The notes: generated by a model not told the origin, from the sequence alone. A DNA stretch of 64,000 nucleotides from Breviolum minutum Mf 1.05b.01 (GCA_000507305.1 DF239028.1:311683-375682), one strand, 5' to 3'; positions 44,401 to 49,098 are shown, counted from the first letter of the stretch. Program-made: numbers and translations.

Positions 44401-45667
44401 GATTGATATGGATTCACCAAGTGGTATCTATCAACTCTTGGAATGAACTACATTACATATATTTATTTTTCCTACCTGGAGTTTGCGTTTTTAATCCCAT
44501 GACCCAACATATATCTTAGAAAAGTTTGAACAACTGCAGTGAAACTCATGAACTCATAGCTTTTCTTGGTTCACTTAGTTCACTTGCTGTTTCCACCCAA
44601 GGCTATCTCCTGGTCTTTGCCGAAGTGCCCAAGCCAGATCTGGGTGGCAAATTTTGGGCTTTGCAGCATCTCGACCAGTTTCAGAGAAGTTGAAAGGTGG
44701 TGGCACGAAGATGCACGAAGAACGGTTGTTGAAAGGAGAGCCAATCATGAAACAGCAACATACTGACTATAGGTGGTGGTTTTAAACATGTTTTTTTGAT
44801 CCGTGAAGAAATGATCCAATTTGACTGATTTTTTCAAGTGGGTTGGTTCAACCACCTGGCTGAGTATCAAAAGTAAGAAAAACTAATATAACTGAAATAA
44901 ACCATAGAAACCTTCAGCCTTTTGGAGTCTCCAAAAGGGGATTAGATTCCATTTGCAAGAGGCTTTTGAAGATTGAACTGCATCCTTTTAGTGAAACATA
45001 AACCCTAAGGACCAGGTATGTCCTAAGAAAGGGATTAACCCTACAATCCTATTGTGGGGATGGGATTGGGACATTCAAACCTACTCTAAGGAAGGGTATG
45101 GATCCTTAGGGAAAGTTGGATGGGTGTTGAAAGTCTACAACCTCAGGTATGATCGTCGAATTGGTGTATTTGGGGAAGTTTTCTGTTGAATTAACCATGG
45201 ACGGTTTTTTGTTTACTATGGGAATTATCCAATTATTATGGAAATTATTGGTGTACCTAAATTGTGGGAATTATCCAATTATCCAATTATAACATGTTTA
45301 TTATGGGAAATGTATCCAATTGGTGTACCTTAATTGCGGGAAACTGAAATGCCGTACAAAATTTGGGGGAATTATATACCCAACAGCACCCACAAAGGTG
45401 GTATAGTAACTGTAGTAGGGGAAACTTCGGCCTCAGAGATATGCGAGGATTAGCAGGCCTCGAGGTGGTTTGCCCATCAAAAGCTCGAGGTTGCGACACG
45501 TTCACCTGGTCCTGCCTATCTTTGCACGGGGGACCCAAAGGTGTTTTCCAGGGCTGGAGTTCGAACTTGATGTAAAAAAATCAGCCTTCAGAAAGTCGCC
45601 AGCTTCAGTGCCGGCAAGATTGTTTGATGAGCAGCGAATGTCCAATGACCAAGATCAATATATATAA
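19483..45667 (+). CDS. OSCA/CSC1/TMEM63-type mechanosensitive channel gene, multi-exon (whole span)
   Basis: More than twenty small exons follow the landmarks of this family in order: TM0 (TSLIFNVAL), the AGLD loop, TM1, TM2 with its basic tail (RFVQMRIAWLQSR), the first strand of the cytosolic domain (STILVSNIPP), LKDYFQKLFP, several helical exons, FVTFKASRDA, APAPRDV, TM3, TM4 (LLITLFMGILPTTL), TM5, LPNTSTFY, TM6, TM7 (GLVFCLLSPL), TM8 and GGKFW. In known OSCA/TMEM63 proteins these correspond to LVRNVP, FVTF, APEPRDV, FLPxxL, LPxxSxFF, LVYSxxxP and GGKFW. The family forms Ca2+-permeable, stretch- or osmotically gated channels in plasma membrane or endomembranes. Adjacent exons agree in splice phase at most junctions tested. 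TM9-TM10 were not found. The start codon is unknown, and the exon at 15868 is a candidate. An assembly gap (42920-43606) lies in a late intron. Confidence 0.8.
19753..19863. mobile_element. Inverted-repeat element, family A
   Basis: Starts GGGTGGTGGTTTCC and ends AACTCAACCACCAACTAG. The core is AT-rich and diverged, with an (ATT)n-like insertion. Confidence 0.75.
20100..22250. other. Intron-like interval with nothing coding recognised
   Basis: It contains a short (GAGA)n run near 20227-20250, AT-rich sequence at 20900-21060, the tandem GGGAGGTTGGGAGGTTGGGAGG near 21541-21563 and an inverted repeat at 21720-21810. No exon was supported. Confidence 0.5.
21720..21810. mobile_element. Inverted-repeat element, family D
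   Basis: TACTGTTGATGGAAGAAATCC is answered by GGTGCAGGATTTCTTCCATCAACAATA. The same GGTGCAGGATTTCTTCCATCAACAG end recurs at 34477-34503, and in nested form near 9030-9057. Confidence 0.75.
22256..22332 (+). CDS. OSCA/TMEM63 exon: AGLD loop before TM1
   Basis: Acceptor TCCCAACAG, then FFGTAQDYAGLDGALLVEFC and HLGMRI. Y-A-G-L-D-G-A-L-L-V-E-F matches the family signature (H-A-G-L-D-S-A-V-Y-L-R in plant OSCA) that comes just before TM1. The donor is probably near 22330. Confidence 0.75.
22859..22919. repeat. Short inverted repeat (GGTAYATTTACCTACA)
   Basis: TGGTATATTTACCTACATGTACC faces TGTAGGTAAATGTACCATA around a short loop. A second copy is at 63063-63126. Confidence 0.8.
23027..23109 (+). 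CDS. OSCA/TMEM63 exon: TM1
   Basis: Acceptor TTTGCCCAG and donor CAAG|GTAACG bound 83 bases reading LGIPLAIVCLPAYFWLGKHP then SHLAIQG. It fits TM1, which in OSCA reads like VPITLLAWAVLVPVN directly after the AGLD segment. A second frame over the same exon is also open, but it is not hydrophobic. Confidence 0.6.
23530..23702 (+). CDS. Possible OSCA/TMEM63 exon between TM1 and TM2
   Basis: Acceptor GGTTTCAG, then a stop-free frame reading VSKEGWRIIRLRGKETTLSW and later LSLNDMTLDVGEVILEHISW. In the family the TM1-TM2 loop has a segment like D-x-L-S-I-x-N-V-x-x-G-S-x-x-L-W. The resemblance is loose, so the role is only suggested. Confidence 0.35.
23831..23907. mobile_element. Family A element, 5'-truncated
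   Basis: The right half only: CTTGGGGAAGAGTTCCAATTTGACGAGCATATTTTTGAAATGGG and the end GGTTGAAACCACCAACTAG. Confidence 0.8.
24230..24812. repeat. Cluster of GCGGAAGC octamers
   Basis: About fifteen copies of CGCGGAAG or GCGGAAGC, often in pairs separated by about 8-10 bases. They lie at ~24240-24300, ~24430-24465 and ~24655-24810. The motif is not seen clustered elsewhere in the window, and its GC content stands out against AT-rich surroundings. Confidence 0.85.
26453..26564. mobile_element. Inverted-repeat element, family A, abutting an exon
   Basis: Starts CTAGTTGGTGATTTCAAATA and ends GGTTGGTTCAACCACCAAG. The TM2 exon of the OSCA/TMEM63 gene starts 8 bases after its end (TTCTGCAG|). Confidence 0.9.
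26573..26700 (+). CDS. OSCA/TMEM63 exon: TM2 and basic tail
   Basis: Acceptor AGTTCTGCAG, then WVLAFFVWLVVFAVQRLLWD and AQKRFVQMRIAWLQSRGRNG. The hydrophobic segment followed by K-R-F-V-Q-M-R-x-x-W-L-Q-S-R matches TM2 of the family (plant OSCA: YEKVANMRLQFLASEARRP). This is one of the strongest exons of the gene. Confidence 0.8.
27132..27241. mobile_element. Inverted-repeat element, family A
   Basis: Starts TGGGGTGGTGGTTTCAAATA and ends GGGTGGTTCAACCACAAACTGG. It lies in the intron just before the VSNIPP exon. Confidence 0.9.
27279..27345 (+). CDS. OSCA/TMEM63 exon: VSNIPP strand of the cytosolic domain
   Basis: The frame reads SSTILVSNIPPRYRLS and a donor TCG|GTTGCC follows. S-T-I-L-V-S-N-I-P-P matches the start of the PHM7/10TM cytosolic domain (F-T-V-L-V-R-N-V-P-P in plants), which has an RNA-recognition-like fold but a structural role. 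The acceptor is either CCACCGAG at 27278 or CACAAAG at 27299. Confidence 0.75.
27950..28026 (+). CDS. OSCA/TMEM63 exon: cytosolic domain helix
   Basis: After GAGGTTCAG the frame reads KKLKDYFQKLFPDGTIERVY then IAPG. L-x-D-Y-F-x-x-L-F-P then V-x-x-V-Y is the second element of the PHM7 cytosolic domain (plant OSCA: L-V-E-H-F-F ... V-V-Y-N-A). An in-frame stop lies upstream, which forces the acceptor to be here. The 3' end is uncertain. Confidence 0.75.
28461..28560. mobile_element. Inverted-repeat element, family B
   Basis: CTAACATAGCACCTGAA faces TTTTCAGGTGCAAACTGTTAGTTTCAGGGAGTG. It is directly followed by a family C element. Confidence 0.75.
28577..28680. mobile_element. Inverted-repeat element, family C
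   Basis: GGATGTTTCCGAAACTAGTGG faces TTTTTGGAAACACCCAT, and GGTACCCCC faces GGGGTACCC. Nearly identical to the copy at 45906, 17 kb away. Confidence 0.9.
28712..28795 (+). CDS. OSCA/TMEM63 exon: cytosolic helix
   Basis: Acceptor TTGGCTTCAG and donor CGA|GTTTTG bound exactly 28 codons: VKHLENLMYLFRDFDEAAPR then LAIKKLTR. It is a charged helix as expected for the long intracellular loop. Phase 0 at both ends, matching the next exon. Confidence 0.65.
29085..29227. mobile_element. Inverted-repeat element with GGGGATCTAT ends
   Basis: GGGGATCTATCCCAGACCCCCC faces GGGGGGGTGGCATAGATCCCC, and TATAGCCGGCCTTGAC faces GTTAAGGCCAGCTAT inside. A distant relative may be at 9380-9530. Confidence 0.75.
29288..29335 (+). 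CDS. OSCA/TMEM63 exon: 16-codon microexon
   Basis: Acceptor TGGTGGCCCAG, then EQKLHEAHYEWLQHDQ and a GC donor (CAG|GCAGTC). Phase 0 on both sides. The charged helix suits the cytosolic loop. Only the splice signals, phase and composition support it. Confidence 0.55.
29543..29599 (+). CDS. Possible OSCA/TMEM63 exon
   Basis: Acceptor ACTTACGCAG, then in phase HQTRNGKKCVCQGNSA before a donor CAC|GTTTGA. The phases agree with both neighbours, but there is no family motif. Confidence 0.4.
30090..30148 (+). CDS. OSCA/TMEM63 exon: cytosolic helix
   Basis: Acceptor CTTTCCAG, then SREEAQIDIDHCYLAKREK and a donor AAG|GTTGAG. In this family a segment like V-D-A-I-x-Y-Y-x-x-x-L-x-x-L comes after the basic region, and I-D-I-D-H-C-Y-L-A-K-R-E-K is compatible with it. 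Phase 0 at its end matches the exon at 30906. Confidence 0.55.
30186..30290. mobile_element. Inverted-repeat element, family A
   Basis: Starts CTAGATCTGGTGGTTTCACA and ends GGTTGGTTCAACCACCAACT. The core GTTCACCCCGATTTGGGGAAGATTTCC is close to consensus. Confidence 0.9.
30663..30712. repeat. 25-bp tandem duplication
   Basis: Two adjacent copies of AACTATGATCCATCCTTGGATTTCC. Confidence 0.95.
30906..30983 (+). CDS. OSCA/TMEM63 exon: cytosolic helix
   Basis: Acceptor TTCCCAACAG, then MAQGSDTILKVFQGLCKELA and NLATDT. The helix is amphipathic with good coding composition. The exon runs directly into a family A element that starts CTAGATCTGGGTGGTGG at 30982. The nearest GT donor (G|GTGGTG) is inside that element. 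Confidence 0.6.
30982..31086. mobile_element. Inverted-repeat element, family A, at an exon edge
   Basis: Starts CTAGATCTGGGTGGTGGTTT and ends GGTTGAAACCACAAACTAG. Its left end coincides with the 3' end of the exon at 30906-30983. Confidence 0.9.
31610..31675 (+). CDS. OSCA/TMEM63 exon: cytosolic helix
   Basis: Acceptor GCCGCCTAG and GC donor CAG|GCGATT bound 22 codons: EHLTRLIEQERTQIHNADVF then TQ. If the donor is not used the frame stops 27 bases later. The helix is charged and in phase 0, like the exon before FVTF in the family. Confidence 0.6.
32308..32361 (+). CDS. OSCA/TMEM63 exon: FVTF motif
   Basis: The frame reads ESLCGASGFVTFKASRDA, with TTTGAG before it and GCT|GTCCCT after it. 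G-F-V-T-F-K-x-x-x-x-A is the most conserved strand of the cytosolic domain (A-F-V-x-F in nearly all OSCA/TMEM63). The exon is 18 codons, too short to show as an ORF, so it is easily missed. Confidence 0.75.
32400..33320. other. Intron-like interval
   Basis: No exon was recognised. An exon is probably missing here, because the phase after FVTF (0) and before APAPRDV (1) does not match. It contains a (TA)n tract near 33149. Confidence 0.4.
33324..33408 (+). CDS. OSCA/TMEM63 exon: APAPRDV motif
   Basis: The frame reads HLFTMQYAPAPRDVAYGDPL then HPQGGLG, bounded by CATGAG and a donor GCAG|GTTGAA. A-P-x-P-R-D-V-x-W/Y is the family signature immediately before TM3 (plant OSCA: WAPEPRDVYWDNL). It ends in phase 2, agreeing with the TM3 exon. 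Confidence 0.8.
33418..33519. mobile_element. Inverted-repeat element, family B, just after a splice donor
   Basis: GGGTAAACTAACATAGCAATGGGG faces CAGCTATGTTAGTTTACCAG. It starts 9 bases after the donor of the APAPRDV exon. Confidence 0.9.
34011..34071 (+). CDS. OSCA/TMEM63 exon: TM3
   Basis: Acceptor TTCTATTTCAG, then in phase PKLQVLCCFVFFYLTAIQLM and a donor ATG|GTTAAT. It is a hydrophobic segment in the place expected for TM3. Phases agree on both sides (2 in, 0 out). Confidence 0.65.
34075..34190. mobile_element. Inverted-repeat element with GGGCCC arms, just after a donor
   Basis: AATTGTTGGTTTGGGGCCCG, continuing TGGTTTGG, faces CCAAACCATCGGGCCCCAAACCAACAATT. These are arms of nearly 30 bases. 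It starts 4 bases inside the intron that follows the TM3 exon. Confidence 0.95.
34397..34506. mobile_element. Inverted-repeat element, family D
   Basis: AGAATCCTGCACC faces GGTGCAGGATTTCTTCCATCAACAGTAG. The same right end is found near 9030 and 21790. Confidence 0.65.
35650..35752 (+). CDS. OSCA/TMEM63 exon: TM3-TM4 link
   Basis: Acceptor AATTTCAG, then in phase VSRWVCFSPLALCPLASQSL and RIMTNSSFLQAFFE. S-F-L-Q-A-F-F-E-G matches S-F-I-Q-G-F-L-P-G of the family. The proposed GC donor (GAAG|GCTGGG) restores phase with the next exon. A second frame (GLFLSFGIVPTGIPI) is also open, but it does not join. Confidence 0.6.
36001..36129 (+). CDS. OSCA/TMEM63 exon: TM4, gating helix region
   Basis: Acceptor GTGGCCGAG and donor TTACA|GTAAGT bound a frame reading IFATLLITLFMGILPTTLSI then LADDFGRSGSPRFRYGDLGE. 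L-L-I-T-L-F-M-G-I-L-P-T-T-L corresponds to I-A-L-K-I-F-L-I-F-L-P-T-I-L in plant OSCA, followed by the same kind of polar linker. It is one of the best exons of the gene. Confidence 0.8.
36403..36419 (+). CDS. Candidate 17-nt microexon (RRYSVQ)
   Basis: Between CTTTTTTCAG and CAA|GTCTTC, 17 bases would code R-R-Y-S-V-Q in phase with both the TM4 and TM5 exons. In the family this position reads R-Y-Y-x-F before TM5. The exon is very small, so the call rests on phase and position only. Confidence 0.3.
38417..38600. repeat. (ATC)n microsatellite and derivatives
   Basis: A pure (CAT)n run, then degenerate TCATCAG, TTCAATC and TTCTTC/TTCATC tracts. It gives artefactual poly-His and poly-Ile/Ser readings. 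The polypyrimidine-like 3' part ends about 35 bases before the TM5 exon acceptor. Confidence 0.95.
38635..38746 (+). CDS. OSCA/TMEM63 exon: TM5
   Basis: Acceptor CTCTTTAGTCAG and donor CCCG|GTAGGT bound a frame reading QVIFVLLVTAIGTSLWQRFN then DILSSPKGLLFLAQGIP. It matches the TM5 region of the family (N-V-F-L-x-S-x-I-x-G then P-x-x-I-x-x-L-A-x-x-L-P). It ends in phase 1, joining the next exon exactly. Confidence 0.8.
39018..39067 (+). CDS. OSCA/TMEM63 exon: LPxxSxFF motif
   Basis: Acceptor GACTTAGCAG and donor GCA|GTGAAT bound 50 bases reading NLPNTSTFYMDYAACA. L-P-x-x-S-x-F-(F/Y)-x-x-Y is the family motif at the start of TM6. Confidence 0.8.
39129..39220. mobile_element. Inverted-repeat element, family A (short)
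   Basis: Starts CTAGGTGGTGGTTTCAACGA and ends TTGAAATCACCACCTAG, so the terminal repeat is CTAGGTGGTGATTTCAA on both sides. The central part is reduced. Confidence 0.9.
39755..39852. mobile_element. Inverted-repeat element, family B
   Basis: CACTCCCTGAAACGAACA faces TTAGTTTCAGAGAGGGTG. Confidence 0.8.
40231..40270 (+). CDS. OSCA/TMEM63 exon: first part of TM6
   Basis: Acceptor GATGCCAG and donor AAG|GTCATC bound MFLAFCVASSLQQ, in phase 0 after the LPNTSTFY exon and phase 1 before the next. Another frame over the same region is longer and hydrophobic (VILQWSVSVLSLGSIAAM), but it does not keep phase. Confidence 0.5.
41011..41103 (+). CDS. OSCA/TMEM63 exon: end of TM6 and loop
   Basis: Acceptor CAGCTGCCAG, then AVFSSFRNVLRYQNLVKFLA and WNTICNLEKNQ. 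L-x-R-Y-Q-N-L-V-K-F-L is like the K-x-x-F-L loop after TM6. A GC donor at 41104 would keep phase with the next exon. A GT donor at 41118 is stronger but breaks phase. Confidence 0.5.
41159..41263. mobile_element. Inverted-repeat element, family B (AACTAACATTTTGAACC subtype)
   Basis: CGGAAAACTAACATTTTGAACCCC faces GGTTCCATGTTCATTTTCAGGGG, an imperfect pairing. Confidence 0.7.
41406..41472 (+). CDS. OSCA/TMEM63 exon: loop before TM7
   Basis: Acceptor TTTCCCTCAG and donor ATGCC|GTGATA bound DEDRAKQKSEPEDPDYYGAL then M. An in-frame TGA (41474) lies just beyond the donor, and at first sight this looks like a C-terminus. Using the donor instead leads straight into TM7. P-D-Y-Y-G matches the P-x-F-x-Y/F-G before TM7 in the family. 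Confidence 0.6.
41856..41913 (+). CDS. OSCA/TMEM63 exon: TM7
   Basis: An AG (ATCACGAAG) and a donor CTC|GTGTCT bound ARLSLVLSIGLVFCLLSPL. It matches TM7 (plant OSCA: LYFLLGLVYAPVTP) and joins both neighbours in phase. The exon is 58 bases. Confidence 0.7.
42255..42320 (+). CDS. OSCA/TMEM63 exon: TM8
   Basis: Acceptor AGCCATGCAG, then VLFFVFMFFLINKLVFSVLN and TR, in phase 0 after the S-P-L of TM7. Together this gives S-P-L-V-L-F-F-V-F-M-F-F, as in the family's S-P-L-x-L-P-F-x-x-x-Y-F. The donor is probably GCGG|GTTGGA or just after. Confidence 0.7.
42920..43606. other. Assembly gap (N run, 687 bases)
   Basis: All bases are N. The flanks are AT-rich with ATTTATGAAATATTTATG-like sequence on the left and its approximate inverse on the right. 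The gap probably hides a repeat. Confidence 1.
44602..44685 (+). CDS. OSCA/TMEM63 exon: GGKFW motif
   Basis: Acceptor TCCACCCAAG, then YLLVFAEVPKPDLGGKFWAL and QHLDQ. The segment matches R-Y-Q-L-x-Y-V-x-E-P-K-x-E-S-G-G-K-F-W-P after TM8 in OSCA proteins. A stop follows 15 bases after D-Q, so the donor is near 44680. Confidence 0.7.
44769..44859. mobile_element. Inverted-repeat element, family A
   Basis: Starts TATAGGTGGTGGTTTTAAAC and ends GGTTGGTTCAACCACCTGG. Confidence 0.85.
45001..45113. mobile_element. Possible inverted-repeat element (AACCCTAAGGACC ends)
   Basis: AACCCTAAGGACC faces GGATCCTTAGGGAAA, with GTCCTAAGAAAGGG and CTCTAAGGAAGGG inside. The pairing is imperfect. Confidence 0.5.
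45552..45667 (+). CDS. Probable terminal exon of the OSCA/TMEM63 gene
   Basis: Acceptor GTGTTTTCCAG, then LEFELDVKKSAFRKSPASVP and ARLFDEQRMSNDQDQYI, then TAA. It is a polar, basic-then-acidic tail as is usual for cytosolic C-termini. It is the first terminal exon downstream on this strand. The link is by position only, since TM9-TM10 were not found between it and GGKFW. Confidence 0.45.
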
Positions 45668-45905
45668 GATATATAGAACTTGAACGAACGAATTTGTTTA
45701 CGATGATATGTATTTAGATGTAGATGATGTATGATGATTACTTTGAAAAGCAACAGCTCGCAATGCAACTCTCTTGAATGTGCAGTTCATGTCTTTTTGG
45801 AACCTGCAGGCCCTTTTCAGCATTATGATATCCAACAATTATACCAGCAGAGCGTTGAGAATCAAACCCATATACAGATGCTTGTCACGACTCACCGGTG
45901 ACAAC

Positions 45906-46013
45906 ATATGGATGTTTCCGAAAATAGAGGTACCCCCAAATCATCCATTTTAATAGGGTTTTTCATTATAAACCATCCATTTTGGGGTATCCCTATTTTT
46001 GGAAACCCCCATA
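45906..46013. mobile_element. Inverted-repeat element, family C
   Basis: TATGGATGTTTCCGAAAATAG faces CTATTTTTGGAAACCCCCATA. Nearly identical to 28577-28680. Confidence 0.95.
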
Positions 46014-46400
46014 TGAACCAATCATATAGCGATGGTTCCAAAAATGGTCATAGGATGAGCTTCTTGAGGTCTTAGTGGTGAGTGGATGCATTTGGATGGA
46101 ACCATATGGTGGTCCTGGCTTATTATCCTTGCTGAGTTTAAGCCTTTGGGGCTATGAATCTTTGCAGCAAAAAAAACGGGTCAACAGGGGTAGGGAAGTT
46201 TGGGGGGAAAGAAGCATGGCATCTACCACATGATGGATGTAATTATGCAGATGTGGTTTGGTACAAAATGAATGTCAGCCTTGTGGCATCTGATTTCACG
46301 ATCTATGGAAGGCAAATTTGGTCCAATTTTGCCTCTGCAAAATGGATCAAAATGGCAGATAACTCCGGGGCTGGGAGTTTCTTCTATCTGCATGATAGAG

Positions 46401-46482
46401 TACCAAGGAATACGCGCGCTGGTCCGACATCTTGTGGGAAACATTGCCATTCCGAGCTGTGGTGGAAGGCCCAGACTGAGAG
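46401..46482 (+). CDS. Exon of an unrecognised protein (1 of 3)
   Basis: Ends at a consensus donor AGAG|GTAAGA. In the frame that joins the next exon it reads YQGIRALVRHLVGNIAIPSC then GGRPRLR. The 5' limit (ATGATAGAG) is a guess. No family was recognised. Confidence 0.5.
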
Positions 46483-46789
46483 GTAAGATGATATGTTTTC
46501 CAAGATGGCACTGAAGCACTGATGTGTCCGGTTCCGAAGAGCACCCCTGCAGATGTCTAATGATCTGCATGTAGTGTATCATAGTGTATGTATAGAATTC
46601 AATATTGTTTGCAATTATTTTCTAAATACCCCCCCCATGTATACACAGGAAGTTATGTATATATATATATAAATGTTTAGATATGAACATGCTGTCTATC
46701 CATTCTCTGAGAAAAGAGGAACTACCCTGATATTAAAAGAAAAACCACCATCTATGACACATTTCAGATGATCACAACCTCCAGGTGAT

Positions 46790-46900
46790 TCAAAGTGACC
46801 TTTTCATCCCCTAGTTGGAGGTCACTTAACCATTGAAAAGGGTCACTTAACCAACCCAAAAAGATCACAAAGAATTGCCAGGCTAGTGTTTTTTCACCAT
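46790..46900. repeat. Dispersed repeat (GAGGTCACTTAACC)
   Basis: GAGGTCACTTAACCATTGAAAAGGGTCAC, then CCCAAAAAGATCAC and GCCAGGCTAGTGTTTTTTCACC. A related stretch is at 61930-62030. Confidence 0.7.
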
Positions 46901-46960
46901 CCGATCTTCCTCTCTGGGAGGTGCTGAGAGCAGTCATCCATCCGATGAAGTTTACGTCCA

Positions 46961-47089
46961 GGAAGAGTTGACACGGGAGCTACGTACAACGCTCCCACCT
47001 GCCATCAAGGCATCATGAAACCAACGACTGCCATTTACCTGGGTGTTGATGCGACAACAAAGATTGAAGGAGGGAGCAAACAAAAAAAG
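46961..47089 (+). CDS. Exon of an unrecognised protein (2 of 3)
   Basis: Acceptor ACGTCCAG and donor AAG|GTAAAC bound RVDTGATYNAPTCHQGIMKP then TTAIYLGVDATTKIEGGSKQ. It joins exon 1 (phase 1) and exon 3 (phase 0) cleanly. G-V-D-A-T-x-K is reminiscent of a motif in UbiD-type decarboxylases, but nothing else supports that and I do not assign it. Confidence 0.55.
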
Positions 47090-47174
47090 GTAAACGGATG
47101 ATTGAACAATTTTGTTGTTCTCAGGTCCTTGTTTTTCTGTTTGGATTGGATGTTATTTTTGATGAATTTTGAAG

Positions 47175-47267
47175 GTCCATGAAATCCACTATCCTTCAGA
47201 CACCCAGCCTTTGGCTTCCCTAAAAGAGAAACCTTGCCGTGATGCCTTGAGAAGATGGCTATCTAAT
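47175..47267 (+). CDS. Exon of an unrecognised protein (3 of 3)
   Basis: Acceptor TTTTGAAG, then VHEIHYPSDTQPLASLKEKP and CRDALRRWLSN, with a donor AAT|GTGACT. If that donor is not used the frame runs to a stop at 47318, giving a lysine-rich end. Function unknown. Confidence 0.5.
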
Positions 47268-47475
47268 GTGACTGACCCAAAGCCTGCGAGCAAAAAACAA
47301 AAGCACGAGAGATCATAAACCTGAAAGGCTTCATGTTCAATTTGACTTTGAGCATATTATGTGTGGTATGTTTATGTTTCTATATAACCTACATTGTAGA
47401 TGATGCACTGTCTCGAAGGTTGTATGTATTCGCCATTGATACGTTTCAACATTCATATTTCAATTATTTTCCAAG

Positions 47476-47549
47476 TCGCTCATCGGATCTGGTGGCGCAG
47501 CTGCCCCGACTCCAGGAATGGTTTTTGAGTTTCATATGTCATGGCAATT
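47476..47549 (+). CDS. Possible exon with consensus donor
   Basis: Between TTTTCCAAG and AATT|GTAAGT. It is open in two frames, SLIGSGGAAAPTPGMVFEF (in phase with 47267) and SDLVAQLPRLQEWFLSFICH (in phase with the candidate at 47731). One of them is probably real. Confidence 0.4.
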
Positions 47550-47730
47550 GTAAGTCCGAAATAGGCTTTGGTTGTTTTCTTAGTGATAAACATGACCAGG
47601 GTTTTATCATGACTAGTAGTTTGATGTACTGTAATAGTAAGGGTAGGTGGGATGAATGTCCAAGTAGGTCATTTGACGTATCTTTGTGAAGGGATGTGAC
47701 ATGTTTGACTAAGAATCGATGTTTTGTCCC

Positions 47731-47956
47731 AGCAGCACCAGAAAAGTGTGACATGGAGCATCATGCAATTTCGTGGCCGCGTTCTGGCAAAACAAAACCA
47801 TCTCGAATTTATCAAGCACAAAACCATCTGTTGATTTTCCAGCACTATGTCCTCGGGCGGTTGCAACTTATGCATCAGCAGTTGCAGCCCAGGAACTCAC
47901 CAATCTGTGAGCCCCTTAACTCGCTGGAATGGTGTAACTTAAAAGCAATCCCCTAA
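47731..47956 (+). CDS. Possible exon
   Basis: Acceptor TTTGTCCCAG, then APEKCDMEHHAISWPRSGKT and later HYVLGRLQLMHQQLQPR. It is open to a stop at 47956. No motif. Confidence 0.35.
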
Positions 47957-47970
47957 AGGATTTCCAAGGT

Positions 47971-48076
47971 ACCCCCGCGAAAACTAACATGGAACCTGAA
48001 AACAGCAACCTTGGAAAAGGAGAAACATCGACCCAAACCACCAATTTTTGCGTTCCATGTTAGTTTTCGCGGGTGT
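47971..48076. mobile_element. Inverted-repeat element, family B, GTACCC at its edge
   Basis: ACCCCCGCGAAAACTAACATGGAACC faces TTCCATGTTAGTTTTCGCGGGTG. The preceding CCAAG|GTACCC reads as a splice donor formed at the element boundary. Confidence 0.9.
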
Positions 48077-48139
48077 TGCAACTCTTGTACATGTTCAAGA
48101 CGATTCAAGACTCAAGACATGGCATTTTTTCACACCTTT

Positions 48140-48283
48140 CAGGGTGCAAATAACCCAATTGCTCCAATGAACCCAATTGCTCCAATGAACCCAATGGCTC
48201 CACTGAACCCAAGTTTTCCCATGGGATTTTCGGTCGTCGCATCTCTTTGGGGGTGGCAATTTATGAGAACAAGATTTTGTAGA
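48140..48283 (+). CDS. Possible exon with a coding tandem repeat
   Basis: Acceptor CACCTTTCAG, then GANNPIAPMNPIAPMNPMAP and LNPSFPMGFSVVASLWGW. The 15-base unit CAATGAACCCAATTGCTC is repeated and keeps the frame (N-P-I-A-P-M). The product is unknown. It could also be a non-coding 15-bp minisatellite. Confidence 0.4.
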
Positions 48284-48749
48284 TGATTGGAACTTGAATC
48301 CTTGTTCATCATCGAGTTCAAGCAAGTTGTTGCCCAATTTGTTGATGCTGTTCATTAATTTGCCTTTTTCTTGGAAGAGATCTCCTTTTTTTGGATGAAG
48401 TCGACATCAATGCTTGGAAATGCAGCGGCTAAGGAGAGACGACGTGGACTCGAGGAGAGGTGTTGTCGCAAGTTGAAAGGCCACCAGTGTTGAATTAGTT
48501 GTGATGAATAGGTCCTATAAATACCATGTTTTGTAGATGGGGAAAGGTGTTTTTGGGGTATGATTGATTACACGTGTTCAATCGTCAACCTAGAGTAAGA
48601 GTATTCATAGATCTTTACAACTGATATTTTCCTTTCGGATTTCGTGTTTCTACATATATATATATATTGTTGCAAGTCAATCAACCGGAATAACATATAC
48701 TATTTGTTCACTATAAACTATGCAGTTTGGGCTCACTTTCTCAGGGGGC

Positions 48750-48858
48750 ACTCGCAACAAAAAAAACGACTCCCTGGCATTCGTTGGCCCCCAACAGGAG
48801 CTCCAAGGTCTTTTATGAATGTCATTTGCGAGCTGGAAGTGCCTTGGGTGTTTCATCG
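48750..48858 (+). CDS. Possible exon
   Basis: Acceptor CACTTTCTCAG, then GALATKKTTPWHSLAPNRSS and KVFYECHLRAGSALG with GTGTTT after it. Another frame is also open. Unassigned. Confidence 0.3.
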
Positions 48859-49012
48859 AATCAGCCATTTTTGATAATCGACATATCTTTTTTTTCACAC
48901 AACCCCCCGCAAAATGGGGACCTCAGGACCTCCCAAAAATGCCCGAACCTGCGGCATAAACTGGCAGCTGTAAATAGTGGTATCCTGATTTCCAGTAATT
49001 TATCCCAGTTGA

Positions 49013-49098
49013 GGGGGGAGGTGTTTGATGACCAGCCAACCTCACTGGAACAGGTTGTTTGGTACAGGAATCTCAAAAAGATGCCAACAGTTTGGTGA
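49013..49098 (+). CDS. Possible exon
   Basis: Acceptor TTATCCCAG, then LRGEVFDDQPTSLEQVVWYR and NLKKMPTVW before TGA. An internal GTTGTT could also be the donor. Unassigned. Confidence 0.35.

Noticed and set aside
46961..47089. UbiD-like decarboxylase from the motif GVDATTK
   Set aside because: One short motif only. The surrounding sequence does not fit that family well enough.
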